Both the position numbers and the translations under genes were made by a program. Shown piece after piece: positions 11,017 to 21,725 of a DNA stretch of 64,000 nucleotides. Numbering within the stretch: position 1 is the first letter of the stretch; each line of letters opens with the position of its first letter. Location of the stretch: assembly GCF_029168945.1 (NCBI RefSeq), contig NC_083604.1:44263686-44327685 (forward strand), given 5' to 3'. The notes beneath the pieces were generated by a model. It ran no database searches. It was not told where the DNA came from and saw only the letters and a list, made by a program, of their open reading frames with translations. This DNA comes from Cannabis sativa. Lineage: Eukaryota; Streptophyta; Magnoliopsida; Rosales; Cannabaceae.

Positions 11017-12344
11017 GTCCCGAACAGTGTGGACTTGAGAAACGAGATCTTTGAGGAGGCTCATTCTACTCCATATTCTCTGCATCCCGGCACCACCAAG
11101 ATGTACCAAGATTTGAAACCGTACTTCTGGTGGAGCGGTATGAAGAAGAATTTGGTAGAATTCGTATCGAGATGCCTCACTTGTCGGCGGATCAAGGCTG
11201 AACATCAGAGACCAGCAGGGTTGTTGCAGCCTCTAACCCTACCAGAATGGAAATGGGAGGATATTACGATGGATTTTGTGGTCGGGTTACCTAGGACCAC
11301 GGGTATGTATGATTCCATCTGGGTAGTGGTGGACCGATTTACGAAATCTGCTCATTTTCTGCCGGTCAGAACAACATTTTCAGTGGATCAGTTGGCAGAA
11401 CTGTACGTCAGGGAGATAGTGAGACTTCACGGGGTACCGAAGTCTATAGTTTCGGACAGGGATCCGAAATTCACCTCCAAATTTTGGCAAAGTTTACAAC
11501 GGGCAATGGGTACGAAGCTGAAATTCAGTACAGCATTCCATCCTCAGACAGATGGTCAGTCCGAAAGGACAATTCAGATATTGGAGGATATGTTGAGAGC
11601 CTGTGTTATGGACTTTGAGGGTTCATGGAGCAAATATCTACCGTTAATAGAGTTTTCGTACAACAGCAGTTATCAGAGTACGATAGGGATGGCACCCTAT
11701 GAACTGTTGTACGGTAGGAAATGCAGATCCCCTATCCACTGGGATGAGACAGGGGAGAGGAAATACCTAGGTCCAGAGTCAGTTCAGCGGACCAATGAGG
11801 CAATAGAAAAGATAAAAGCTAGAATGCTTGCCTCACAGAGCAGACAGAAGAGTTACGCGGATCCGAAACGTAGAGATGTTGAGTTCCGAGTAGGGGACCA
11901 TGTGTTTTTACGAGTATCTCCGATGAAGGGGATTAAACGTTTCGGGAAAAGAGGCAAGTTATGCCCTAGGTTTACAGGACCTTTCGAGATTCTCGAGAAG
12001 ATAGGTCAAGTGGCATATCGGTTAGCATTGCCTCCGCCTTTATCGGCGGTGCACAACGTATTCCATGTCTCAATGTTGAGAAAATACGTTTCGTACCCCT
12101 CTCATATACTCGATTATGAGAGTCTTCACTTTCCACGGACATGTCATATGAGGAACAGCCAGTGCAGATCCTGGATAGAAAGGATAAAGTCCTTCGGAAT
12201 AAGACCATAGCTTTGGTCAAGGTTCTCTGGAGAAACAGTAAGGTGGAAGAAGCCACCTGGGAGCTAGAGTCAGATATGCGAGCTCAATATCCAGAGTTAT
12301 TCAGGTTAGATTTCGGGGACGAAATCCTTTTAAGGGGGGGATAG
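11017..12344 (+). pseudogene. Tekay copy 1 integrase plus chromodomain, one frameshift
   Basis: Integrase joins retrotransposon cDNA to host DNA. The zinc-binding HHCC part ([17 protein letters not shown] to CLTCRRIK) is followed by the DDE core ([24 protein letters not shown]) and the C-terminal [20 protein letters not shown] frameshift near 12120-12140 separates it from the chromodomain tail ([20 protein letters not shown], to 12344). A C-terminal chromodomain, thought to guide insertion into heterochromatin, defines chromoviruses. The final stop overlaps the polypurine tract. Confidence 0.9.
12332..12341 (+). other. Polypurine tract of Tekay copy 1
   Basis: AAGGGGGGGA directly before the 3' LTR (TGTAAAG at 12346), where plus-strand DNA synthesis is primed. 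Confidence 0.9.
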
Positions 12345-12345
12345 T

Positions 12346-14576
12346 TGTAAAGCCCGCTTAGTTAATTTGGAAATTAGCAGTTGTTTATGTTAATCATGAA
12401 ATTATTTATAGCTATTTAAATAATTTATCGCTGTTATTTATGGAATTCAGATATGCATGATTATGTCATCAGTAGTCTTTATATTTCGCATTTCCGGTGT
12501 CCGGTATTTTGGAACTCGGCGTTTGGCTCAGTAGAAATCACAACTTAGTATGTTAGTATTTTGGGGACGGGTTTTAGACATTGGGAATGTCGGGAATGGC
12601 CGGGAATTTAGAATGTCCCAAAAATACCCCTTTAGTGATTTTTATGTGATTTTAGAATGGAGGGGCAAAATGGTCTTTTTGCCCCAATGATATTTTGTCT
12701 TTTAGTGATTTTATTTAATTGAAAAAGACTTGTTAAATGCTTATTACTTTGCTGAAATAAGGTTAATATATGTTAAGTGATTTATTAGTTTATTTTTCAA
12801 AATTTCAAAGTTTAGAAAAAATAGAAAATTGGAAGCTTTTTCTCTCTTTTCTCTCTCTCTTTTTCGGCTGAGAACTTGGGGTTCAAGAGCTGGATTTTTG
12901 TGGTGATTCAAGCTAGTTTTGCAAAGCTCTAGTAATCTCTTGATTGTGGTATGTATTGCTTATTTGTCTTTCTTTGTTTCTTGAAAAAAATGATGAATTA
13001 TGAAGTGAAATGCATGCTTTTTGATGTTGTTGCTGCTGCTTGTGATTGTTGTTGTTTTTATGTTTAAATTACTGGATTAATTATGTTTAGTTAGGTTGGA
13101 ATGCATGCTAGATAGGTTGTGCAAAGCTTGGAAATTTTCTATGCAAAATGTGTGATTTTGATGAAAATAGTGTGTAATCTGTGCTATGTTGCTGCTGTTG
13201 TTCTTATATGTTTTCAGAAGCTTATTTATGCTTAGTTATGTAGAATTAAGTTGGTTTGCATGCTTGTTTAGGTGGTTTGCTCAAGCTTGAGTTTGGAACT
13301 CAAAGCTTGAGCTCCAATGGCAAATTTTGTATCTGTGGTTTCTGGGTAGGTTTGATGCCTTGGATTTGTAATTTGGGACATATAGAACAGGTCTGGAAAG
13401 TTTGGGACCAATTGGGGTTAAATTGGTCGAGTTATGGGATTTTTAGTTGGCTGCCTGCGAGGAACCGGAATTCCGATTGTGCATCCGGAATTCCAGATGG
13501 GGTCCCGACTTCCCGAACCGGAATTCCGGTTGGGCAACCGGTCTTCCGGTTGGGGGATTTTTCAGAACCCTAGTTTTCCTCGTTTTTGGGTTTTTAGGGG
13601 TATTGCCATGCTTTTTATCGATAGGGAAACTTTTAGTTTCAAGTTTTAGTCCCCGGGAAGTGATTTAGCGTGTCACTTATAGCGTTGTGATTTTTATGGT
13701 TTAGGAGCCAGTAAACCGCCGCTCAGCTTCAGTTCCAGTCAGGTTGACCGGCACACCTGAAATCGGAATACAGGTAAGATTAGTATAACAGTATGCATAT
13801 GTAGATTACATGTTTAGCGTGCATGTAGGAAGCCTGCTAGATTACATTAGTTATGTATTTAGGCTTCGAACCATCCAACCCTGTCACGTCGGTACAAGCT
13901 GGAGTATGACCAGCGGCGGAGTATGACCGGCTCGACCGATCAGCCGACATTTGGTTGGTGGTTCGGCTTATTGACCTATCCCGTCGGTACAGCCGGAGTA
14001 TGACCGGCCGGAGTATGACCGGTTCGACCGATCAGGAGGATACTTGTCAATAGTACCGTCCCCTGAACGTTCAAAACTCAGTACCATGTTGGACATGGCA
14101 GTAGTGCTCAGTACCATGTTGGACATGGCAGTAGCGGGACTCAGTATCGTGTTGGACACGGCAGTCAGTTTTATGTATGATATTATTATGCTTTTCTTAC
14201 TGAGTCTGTCGACTCACAGTTTATGTTCATGTGTAGGTAAAGGCAAGGTTGTAGGCGATGGACCGTGAGCGAGCTTATGAGATTGTACATGTCGGGGCGG
14301 TTAGGCCTGGAGCGTACGATCCTCGGGACAAAGACGCCGAGATTTTTGTAACTGTCGTTAGACGACTTTCATTTTGATGTAAAAGTTAATCAGTTAAAAC
14401 TTTTGTAAATATTTTATAAATCGGGATCCCGAGACTTTTGTAAAATGGTTTACAAGTTTAATGAAAAAGCAAAATTTTAATTAATCACGTTTTTCCATAA
14501 ACCTCGTTGATTAGCAACGAGCTGCACAGTACGTTTAAAAATCACGTAATACGCCTAAGTTAGTTAGGGTGTTACA
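12346..14576 (+). repeat. 3' LTR of Tekay copy 1
   Basis: 2231 bp, TGTAAAGCCC...GGTGTTACA. It is a near-identical partner of 5958-8195, followed by the duplicated GGAGT and then the last 33 bp of the CACTA element. Confidence 0.95.
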
Positions 14577-14614
14577 GGAGTGGTCCGCCTCTAATAATCA
14601 TAATTGTTGTAGTG

Positions 14615-17600
14615 ATTAGGGTGATCAATACTATATAAAAAACTTACAAGATTACTTATCTTTCGATATTAAACGGTGCTAACTTGCTAATGAATGTTCC
14701 TCCATTAGGGAGGATTACTCACTAAAACAATAGCTATGTAAAACCAACAATGGAGATCGAATATCCTAATAATAAAGCTCATTATTTAATGAAGGTTGTG
14801 TTTTCTCCTAATATTTATTTTAAATATATATTTATTTATTTAAAATTTCCAATTTAGAATGAAAAATTCTAAATATAAATTTTAATTTAATATTTATAAA
14901 ATATACTTAGATGGATATGAAAATAACATGAATTATTTCCATCTTAGTAATAACTTCCATAAATATTTAGAAAAATATTCAATTTAAGTTGTTTCAAAAT
15001 TAATTTAAATTAATTTACAACTCAAATTTAATTTTCTTTATATATATATATTGCATTTCGAAAAATGAAGTGTATAATAATACTACTTTCGAAAATGCTT
15101 TAAAATAAAATAAAAATAAATCTTGGAAAAATTATCTTAATTTTATGTTGGCCCAAAATTAATCAATAAAATTAATTTACAACAAAAATATAATTTTCCT
15201 ATTTAATTAAATATTAAAGGAAAATTTCTAATATTTAAGTATCATGATGAAAATCAACTTAAATATTAATTTTCTATTAAATTAAATACACTAGAAAAAT
15301 ACTTCAAGCAAAACGGATAATATCTATCTAGACTTTCATTGACTAATTAATTCAATTTCTAATTATAATATATTTTAGTTCATTTATTTTAATTAATCAT
15401 TAAATGAAAAAATTATTGATTTAAGTTGGTCCAAAATTAAAATAAATAATTTTCAACTTTAATCTATTTTTCAAATTAAAATTGGAAAAATCTGCATTAA
15501 AGAAATGAAATTTCGAAATTGTGGGTAAAAGATTAATAAAATAAAATAAAATATATTTTGAAAATTATTCAAATTTAAGTTATTCTGAAATAAGATTCCA
15601 AACTTAAAATAATTTTCCACTTTAATTAAATTACATGAAAATAACAATATTTAAGTATCATGATGAGAATCAACTCAGATATTGAAATTTTCAATTTAAT
15701 TAAATGTATTAAATTCAAGAAATAAATAATTAAGTATAGAGGAAACTTAATTATTAATTATAGTTTAATACTATGAAAATATACTAAACTTAGATTGTAC
15801 CAAAATTAATTATTAAACAATTAATTTCACAATCAATGATATTTTCCTATTTAATATTAGAAACAATAACTAGTATAGAAATAACTATCTAGAATATATA
15901 TCATTAACTAAGTGTTTTTCTAAAATTAACTTTAAAATATTAAAATGAAAAATAAATTTCATATATTTTAAAAGTTAATGATGTTGCTAATGCAATTTTA
16001 ATTAGGTTAGACTAATATAATTAACCTAATACAATTATTTAAATAAGGCAAATGGGCCTTCACAATTGGGATAGTTCATGTGAGGGGGAGCTGGGTTTAG
16101 TATGTCGTACCCACTTCTATTGGCCCCCAACTCATACAAGGCCCAAAAGAGAGGAATTTAACCTTTAAATAAACAATTGTTATTCATTGAATAAGCCCAA
16201 ATCTAATTGGGCCTAAATAAAATTACTTATGTTAAATTTTATTTTAGCAACCTAGTCCATTTACTTAGTAAAACTTAAATGGGCTTCCTATATGCATCTA
16301 AGCCCAATAGCAAACATATAGGCTCACACAGGTCAAATGATTTGGATGGGCCCTATCATGTTACTAGGTTTACACAGATGAAAGAAGTACAAAATTTACC
16401 TGTTACAAATTATTTATAAGATCTATTGACAATTGGACTATGATTAAAATCAGATCATTGGATCTGTCAACAAGTTAATCATAAAAATTTAGATCAAATA
16501 AATAATAAGTTTGTTAAAAATTTTTTGAATAAACAATATAAATAAATAAACAAACATTGTCCATGTAACAGATGTGAAATAAGATATTAATATAATTAAA
16601 TTATTATTCTTAAACTAACCAAATAAATTTTTGATAATTTAGGGTTGTTAAAAACAAACCTCAAAAATCTTAAAATTAGAAACTAATTTTAAAATATCTA
16701 GGTTCATTTGAACCAAATTAAATTAAATATAAAATAAGATCAATGATTTGAAAGAAAGAATCTTCAATATCACTTTCAGATCTTATAATTTAATAAAATT
16801 AAAGTAACAAAATAAACCAATTTTAAAATAGATTTGGTTTGATAATTATTATTATAATAAATAAACAATAATTACCATAATTATATGTCAAAATATCTTA
16901 AATTAAGCAATATTCAAATTTTTACAAAATATCTAAGTTATTTGAATATTTAAAATATGATTTATAAATTTCCAACAAGGAAAAAAATAATACATATAGA
17001 AAAATATCATTTTTAAATTTATAATTTATAAATAATTAAATATTTAACAAAATAACAGACTTTTGAATTTGAAAATATTATGGTAAGTATATCTATAAAA
17101 ATATCTATGTTAATTTCAAATTTAGTAATTATTTAATTTATCGTATAAGATAATTTTAATATAATATTTTAAATAAAAAGACAAAGTTATTTTTTAATTT
17201 AAAATATGTTAAATATTAAAATTTCTAATCTTATAATTAAATATTATATAAATATTAAAGAAATTACAAATTTTTAAATCTGACCATAATAAGAAATATT
17301 TAAAATTGGAAATATTTAAAAAAGGAAATATTTCAAATTGGAAATATTTAAAATTGCAAATATTTCAAATTGAAAAAATTTAAAATTAGAAAAATTGGAT
17401 TTTGGGAAACAATCCCATAAAAAAATCAGATTTTGGGGAAAAATCCCACAAAATTCGCAATTGATGCACCCACTTGACAACCTTGAATCCTAATTTTCCA
17501 AAATTCATAACTTTTTCAATTTTTATCGGAATTAAGTTCCGTAAAAAACAAAATTGCTTAATTTTTCACAAGGAATCCAAATAAAATATTTTAAAAATAG

Positions 17601-17737
17601 AAAAAAATATTTTTAATGGAAAAATTTCGTACAGCATAAACATTCATCACATAAGCATATAAACCAACATGAAACCATCCAAATCTACATAAAACATAGT
17701 TTTAATTCATATTTCATGAAAGTAAATCATTACCATA
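14615..17737 (-). repeat. LARD A internal region, 5' half (non-coding, AT-rich)
   Basis: Aligns with 44340-47720 (B) and 61855-64000 (C) and with the complement of about 49160-51240 (D). It contains a GC-richer landmark block at about 16060-16150 (GTATGTCGTACCCACTTCTA, GGCCCAAAAGAGAGGAATTT) shared by all copies. No open frame of note. Confidence 0.8.
17292..17387. repeat. 16-bp minisatellite in LARD A leader
   Basis: Six consecutive 16-bp units of the form GGAAATATTTAAAATT (variants at positions 1-2, 11 and the end), in exact register over 96 bp. The array is not seen in copy B at the matching place. Confidence 0.85.
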
Positions 17738-17749
17738 GCTCTGGTGCCA
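17738..17749 (-). other. Primer binding site of LARD A (degraded tRNA-iMet)
   Basis: The plus strand GCTCTGGTGCCA matches the 3' end of tRNA-iMet (GCTCTGATACCA) at 10 of 12 positions and lies 2 bp from the LTR. Confidence 0.7.
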
Positions 17750-17751
17750 GT

Positions 17752-19613
17752 TGTTGGAAACATTTTACCAGGATCTAGATTTACTACCAAGTATGTTTTA
17801 TTAACATCCTAATATGAATTCTAAAACAATGAAATAAACACATATAAAGTTTAGTAAACCTTACATTGGGTGCAGCGGAATAATATGACTCCTTCCATTT
17901 AGATCTCTAGCCCTTGATTCCTTTCTGTAGCAGAGAATTATCAAGATCTGAATCTGGATATCTTTCTCTCCTTCTTTGATGCTGATTTTCCATAGTCTTA
18001 CATACTATGATTGAGGTACCACTTGATGTGTGTGGGCACTACTCATTCACTCAAGGGAATTTCAAAATTTTGAAGAGAAGAAAAGAGAGAGGAAAATGGT
18101 GTGTAGAAAGTTTTCTCTGAAGGAATGAGATGCAAGTGCAAGTTTCCTGAAGCCAACACTTTCTATTTATAGAATGTCCTCTAGGTTTAGGTTAAAATTG
18201 TGTGGCATTAAAATAATGAAAAAATAAAATGGTAAAAGCCTAGGCATAGTGGGCGGCCCATATAAGGAAATTGGGCCTCACTTTGCAACTTTCCCATTTT
18301 GTTATTTTTTATTCCCATTTTCTCAAAAATGCAAATTTTCTAATTTAGCCATTTAAATGTCAATTCTAATTATTTAATAACTTAAAAGTAATTATTAAAT
18401 AATATTATCATTTAATATATTTATTAATTTAGACATATAAAGTATCTTAATTAATAAATAAACCTAGAATCTCTTTTCTTTACAATTTCGCCATTGCTTA
18501 GTGAAAATTCATAAAGTAGACATAGTCTAACTTTAGAATTATAATTGATTAATCAAAATCAATTAACTGAGTCTTACAAGCAGTATGGTCTCAACTAGTA
18601 TGGGGACCATGGGTCTATATAACCGAGCTTCCAATAAGTCGAACCGAATTTACCAAGTAAATTCCCTAACTTATTAATTCCTTATTGAATCCACTCTTAG
18701 AACTTGGAATTGCACTCTCAGTCATATAGAACCCTCTATATGTTCCATTATATAGACACGTCATTAGTTATCCATTGTTATAATCCTAATGTGATCAATG
18801 ATCCTCTATATAGATGATTTACACTGTAAAAGGATTAAATTACCGTAACACCCTACAATGTATTTTATCCTTAAAACACTTAACCCTGTATAAATGATAT
18901 TTCAGCTAAGTGAAATGAGTACTCCACCATTTATTTACGCTTGGTTAAGCTCGAAGGAAATCATCCTTTACTTTCTATTCGCCAGATAGAAGCTATAGAT
19001 TCCATATTTATGTTAGCGCTCCCACTCAATTGCACTACCGTGTTCCCAAAATGTACGTATCACCCTGACCCAAAAGTAGGCTTAACTTACAAATCAAAGA
19101 ACACGAATAACACTCTTGAGATTGAACCTAATCATATCAGGATTAAGATCATTTGATCTAGGATCAACATGTGATATTGAATTGAAGAGATATTACGGTA
19201 AATTCTAATATATCTAATCAAAGTTCAATATCGGTCCCTTCCGATGTATACTCCATACATCCGATACTGGTAAACTTTGCCAATGTCTTGGAAAGGACAT
19301 AACACTTTTCCAAGGTGTAAGAATACTTATCGCTGATTATACCATGTCAGTCTAAATCCAGTGTTCTGACAAATAAGGGAATAAACTTTCGAACATATAA
19401 TTAAGATTATATTCCACTGTGCTGACAACACTATAATCATTAACAAATTCATATGTTCTGGACTTAAATGGAATTCATACATTATATATATATATATATA
19501 ATCATGAAATAAATCATGTGAACCATGCAACATAAAATGTAATTTCTGATCTTTATTAATTAGTAAATCTGATTATATTGAAATGGGTTTTATTTAGGGC
19601 ACAAAACCAAACA
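17752..19613 (-). repeat. 5' LTR of LARD A
   Basis: On the plus strand it runs TGTTGGAAACATT...CACAAAACCAAACA, 1862 bp. The outer end adjoins copia coding DNA at 19614. It aligns with the LTRs at 39460, 47738, 54249 and 56926. The 71-codon plus frame at 18941-19156 is antisense to the element and recurs in the C and D LTRs. Confidence 0.9.
18163..18172 (-). promoter_or_regulatory. Putative LTR TATA box (LARD A)
   Basis: Minus-strand CTATAAATAG, conserved at the same LTR position in C (57383-57392), D (55679-55688) and the B 5' LTR (48179-48188). It fits the element's own promoter. Confidence 0.6.
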
Positions 19614-21296
19614 CTAGTGTGTGGTAACTGAGGTAATAACTTGCCTAAAGTTTGAGCACCAGGGTGCCCGAGCTTGCACTGCCAAGAGTTTACATCTTTG
19701 CAAAGAGAGATGAATGAAAAACAGTGGGAGTGCAAATATGCATATTATTGGAAAAGATAGATTTTTATTACTTGTAAAATCGTTTCAAGAACTGATATTA
19801 TGATCAGTAGGAAAATTACAAGAGTTATTAGTCATATCAGATGACATATAGGCAAGGTTGCATTACAAGGCTGGTTTTGAGGTTGAAGAACCTTCTCAAA
19901 GTAAGTAAAGACCCTCTTTAAGCCTCCCTCTCAGCAGAACTTGGCCAGTGGTCTTGTCCTTGAAAAAACAAGAATTTTTATGGAATTCAAGAAAAACATT
20001 ATTGTCATTAGTCAATTGAGAAACACTTATCAAATTCTTTTTAATAGAAGGGACTGTAAGAACCGAATTTAGATTTGGATATGTATGAGAGGAAGAGGGT
20101 AAGGAGGTAGAGCCTATGTGAGAGATAGTCAATTTCTTACCATTACCTACAGCCAATGTGTCATTTCCATTATAGACTATAGCAGTGTCAAGGTTGTCTT
20201 GAGTGTTGGTGACATGATTTGTAGCTCAAGTGTCAACAAACCACCCAAAGTCATCACCAAAATCTGGAAGAACTTGAGGGGAGTAGCTAGTGTTATCTTG
20301 ATCAGTTTCCATTTCACCAAGATAAGCCTGAGGGTTGTTGGCATTGGGTTTGGGGGTAACCCAATTCTTGTCAAATCTATAGTGACATACAGTAGCTGTA
20401 TGGCCACTTTTTAAACAAAGTTGACATATGAGACGTGAGTTGGAAGGGAATCTTCTGCCATTACCTCGACCAAAAGATCGAACTGAATTTTCTGATGCAA
20501 AGCCTTTGGTAGCAGGTTGAAATGGTAGAGATGGACCATTCTTTTGTGATCCATAAGCAAGATTGGCTTGCATCTTTAAGGTCAGATCAGTAACGGTGTT
20601 ATGATGATCAAGACGACTCTCATGAGCCATATAGAAGGGCCTGGACTTCTTCAATAGTTAGATCATCACTTCGAGAAGTGATACCCGAGACAACAGAATC
20701 ATATTTAGGACCCAATCCATTCAACAATTGAAGTATTAAGTCTTGATCAGAAATGAAGGAACCAGCAGTGATAATAGAATCATAAAGTGATTGGACTTTG
20801 TCCACATACTCAGAAATGGATAAAGAACCCTTACGAACATGAGAGAATTGACTTTTTAGTTGGAGTAATTGGGCACGAGATTAGCTTGTGAAACGTTGTT
20901 CAAGAGCACGCCATAGCTGAGATGAATTTGTGTAGGAGGCAACAACAGCAAGAATGCCGTCAGTCATGGAAGATTTGAGCCAAGAGAGAAGAATTTGATC
21001 ACGTTTGTTCCATTGAAGATATTGGGGGTTGGGTTGGAAGCTCCATTGACAAGAGTTCTTAGAGGTGGAATACTAGAAAAAAGAACATCATCAAGGTCAT
21101 GGCCGATTACAGTGGGTACAACTTGGAATTTCCATGCCAAAAAATTCTTGCGATCCAATCGCACAGTGAGCGATGCAGAGAGGTAATGTGCAAACGGATT
21201 CCATGGCTGAATTTGTTGAGGCAAAGGAGGGGCAGCGGTAGCAGTAGCAGGATCATGTTGAGCAGCAGTAGAGGAGTTGTTGTCTTGGGAAGCCAT
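19614..21296 (-). pseudogene. Ty1/copia gag-protease-pre-integrase, broken
   Basis: Copia polyprotein. The start MASQDNNSST (21296) leads to SLTVRLDRKNFLAWKFQVVPTVIGHDLDDVLF, typical of copia gag. Further pieces follow in shifted frames: LLNGLGPKYDSVVSGI (near 20730), the knuckle CQLCLKSGHTATVCHYRFD (near 20410) and DFGWFVDT (near 20230). The protease Gly codon is TGA (WFVDT*ATNHV), destroying the active-site motif. Then comes VPSIKKNLISVSQLTNDN, and near 19660-19690 a pre-integrase segment (WQCKLGHPGAQTL). Frameshifts near 20650 and 20900-21010 also break it. Confidence 0.85.
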
Positions 21297-21327
21297 TGAA
21301 GATAAAGGTCAGAGGCGATTGATACCA

Positions 21328-21546
21328 TGTAAAGCTTTGCAATGTCAGCTTGTTGAATGGTACATACCAGATGGTACAAACCAGAAAAACAGAGGAAAAG
21401 TAAAGAGAAAGAGAGAAAATAATGCCAAGAAAGCTCAACTCAACAGTTGGATTTTACCTCTTTATTTATAGTGTAAAGTACAGATCAAGATATAAAGAAA
21501 TGCCTAACAAATTTTATAACAAACTACATTTAACTACTCACTAACA
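21328..21546 (-). repeat. 5' LTR of the Ty1/copia element
   Basis: About 219 bp, TGTAAAGC...CACTAACA on the plus strand, so TGTTAGTG...TACA in sense. A sense TATA box (TATAAATA, 21463-21470) supports promoter function. The inner border is set by TGGTATCA at 21327. Confidence 0.65.
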
Positions 21547-21725
21547 TAACCGTTTAACTAACTAATTAGTTAATAGGTTTATAGATACCATGGTTACACC
21601 ACATGTAGTCACTGATTTTCACAAGAATCTCCAAATGTACGGAAGCACTCTCACAGGCTGTGTAAGAATGGAAGTTGAAAGGGTATTCCGAACAGTCTAT
21701 GGTCTCAGAAGATGCCCATGTGGCA
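21547..21725. other. Unassigned segment between two elements
   Basis: About 180 bp with no recognised element or gene. It continues past Tekay copy 2 at 31182 (TSD TGGCA), so 21547-21725 and 31182 onward were contiguous before that insertion and belong to the far upstream flank of the chitinase gene. Confidence 0.6.

Larger units (their letters stand above)
5958..14576 (+). mobile_element. Tekay/Del-like Ty3/gypsy chromovirus, copy 1 (reverse transcriptase deleted)
   Basis: A complete insertion of 8619 bp: LTRs 5958-8195 and 12346-14576, tRNA-iMet primer site 8199-8210, polypurine tract 12332-12341, and target duplication GGAGT (5953-5957 and 14577-14581). The order gag, protease, RNase H, integrase, C-terminal chromodomain matches chromoviruses. 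Against copy 2 (21726-31176) it lacks the end of protease and all of reverse transcriptase. It also has several stops and frameshifts, so it cannot be autonomous. It interrupts the CACTA element. Confidence 0.95.
4331..14614 (+). mobile_element. Non-autonomous CACTA (En/Spm-like) DNA transposon, split by a Tekay element
   Basis: It begins CACTACAAGAAAATG and ends with the complement of CACTACAACAATTATG. It is flanked by a 3-bp duplication ATT (4328-4330 and 14615-14617). CACTA termini and 3-bp duplications are diagnostic of the superfamily. Without the Tekay insertion it is about 1.66 kb, far too short for a CACTA transposase, and I see no transposase domain. Subterminal DNA is packed with short GCGGA/TTACCGGCGG repeats. 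The surrounding LARD sequence (CGCCACCATT / AGGGTGATC) is continuous in copy C at 61840-61860, confirming the empty site. Confidence 0.9.
1785..19613 (-). mobile_element. LARD A: non-autonomous long-LTR retrotransposon, split by a CACTA insertion
   Basis: Minus-oriented element: 5' LTR 17752-19613, primer site 17738-17749, internal DNA 14618-17737 and, after the CACTA insertion, 1785-4330. Its 3' LTR is left of the Athila insertion or lost. Internal DNA is AT-rich and aligns colinearly with copies B, C and D. It shows no gag, protease, integrase or reverse transcriptase, which is the definition of a LARD. The LTR style (TGTTGG...CCAACA, iMet primer, about 1.9 kb) resembles Ty1/copia Angela-type elements, but that parentage is inference. 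It is inserted in a copia element whose coding DNA resumes at 19614. Confidence 0.8.
19614..21546 (-). mobile_element. Ty1/copia retrotransposon, 5' part
   Basis: Minus strand: LTR 21546-21328, partial iMet-like primer site (TGGTATCA, 21327-21320), gag from 21296, nucleocapsid knuckle, protease and the beginning of the pre-integrase domain, cut at 19613 by LARD A. The rest of pol should lie on the far side of LARD A, outside the window. The outer LTR end is less certain because no target duplication can be checked. Confidence 0.8.

Noticed and set aside
18941..19156. Plus-strand frame MVKLEG... in the LARD LTR (also 54668-54907 minus and 58163-58402 plus)
   Set aside because: It is antisense to its element in every copy, has no domain, its 3' end varies between copies, and it tracks LTR sequence conservation only.
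19327..19533. Frame MLHGSHDLFHDYI... in LARD LTRs (also 41062-41259 and 56667-56852)
   Set aside because: AT-rich LTR translation with different ends in each copy and no recognisable domain.
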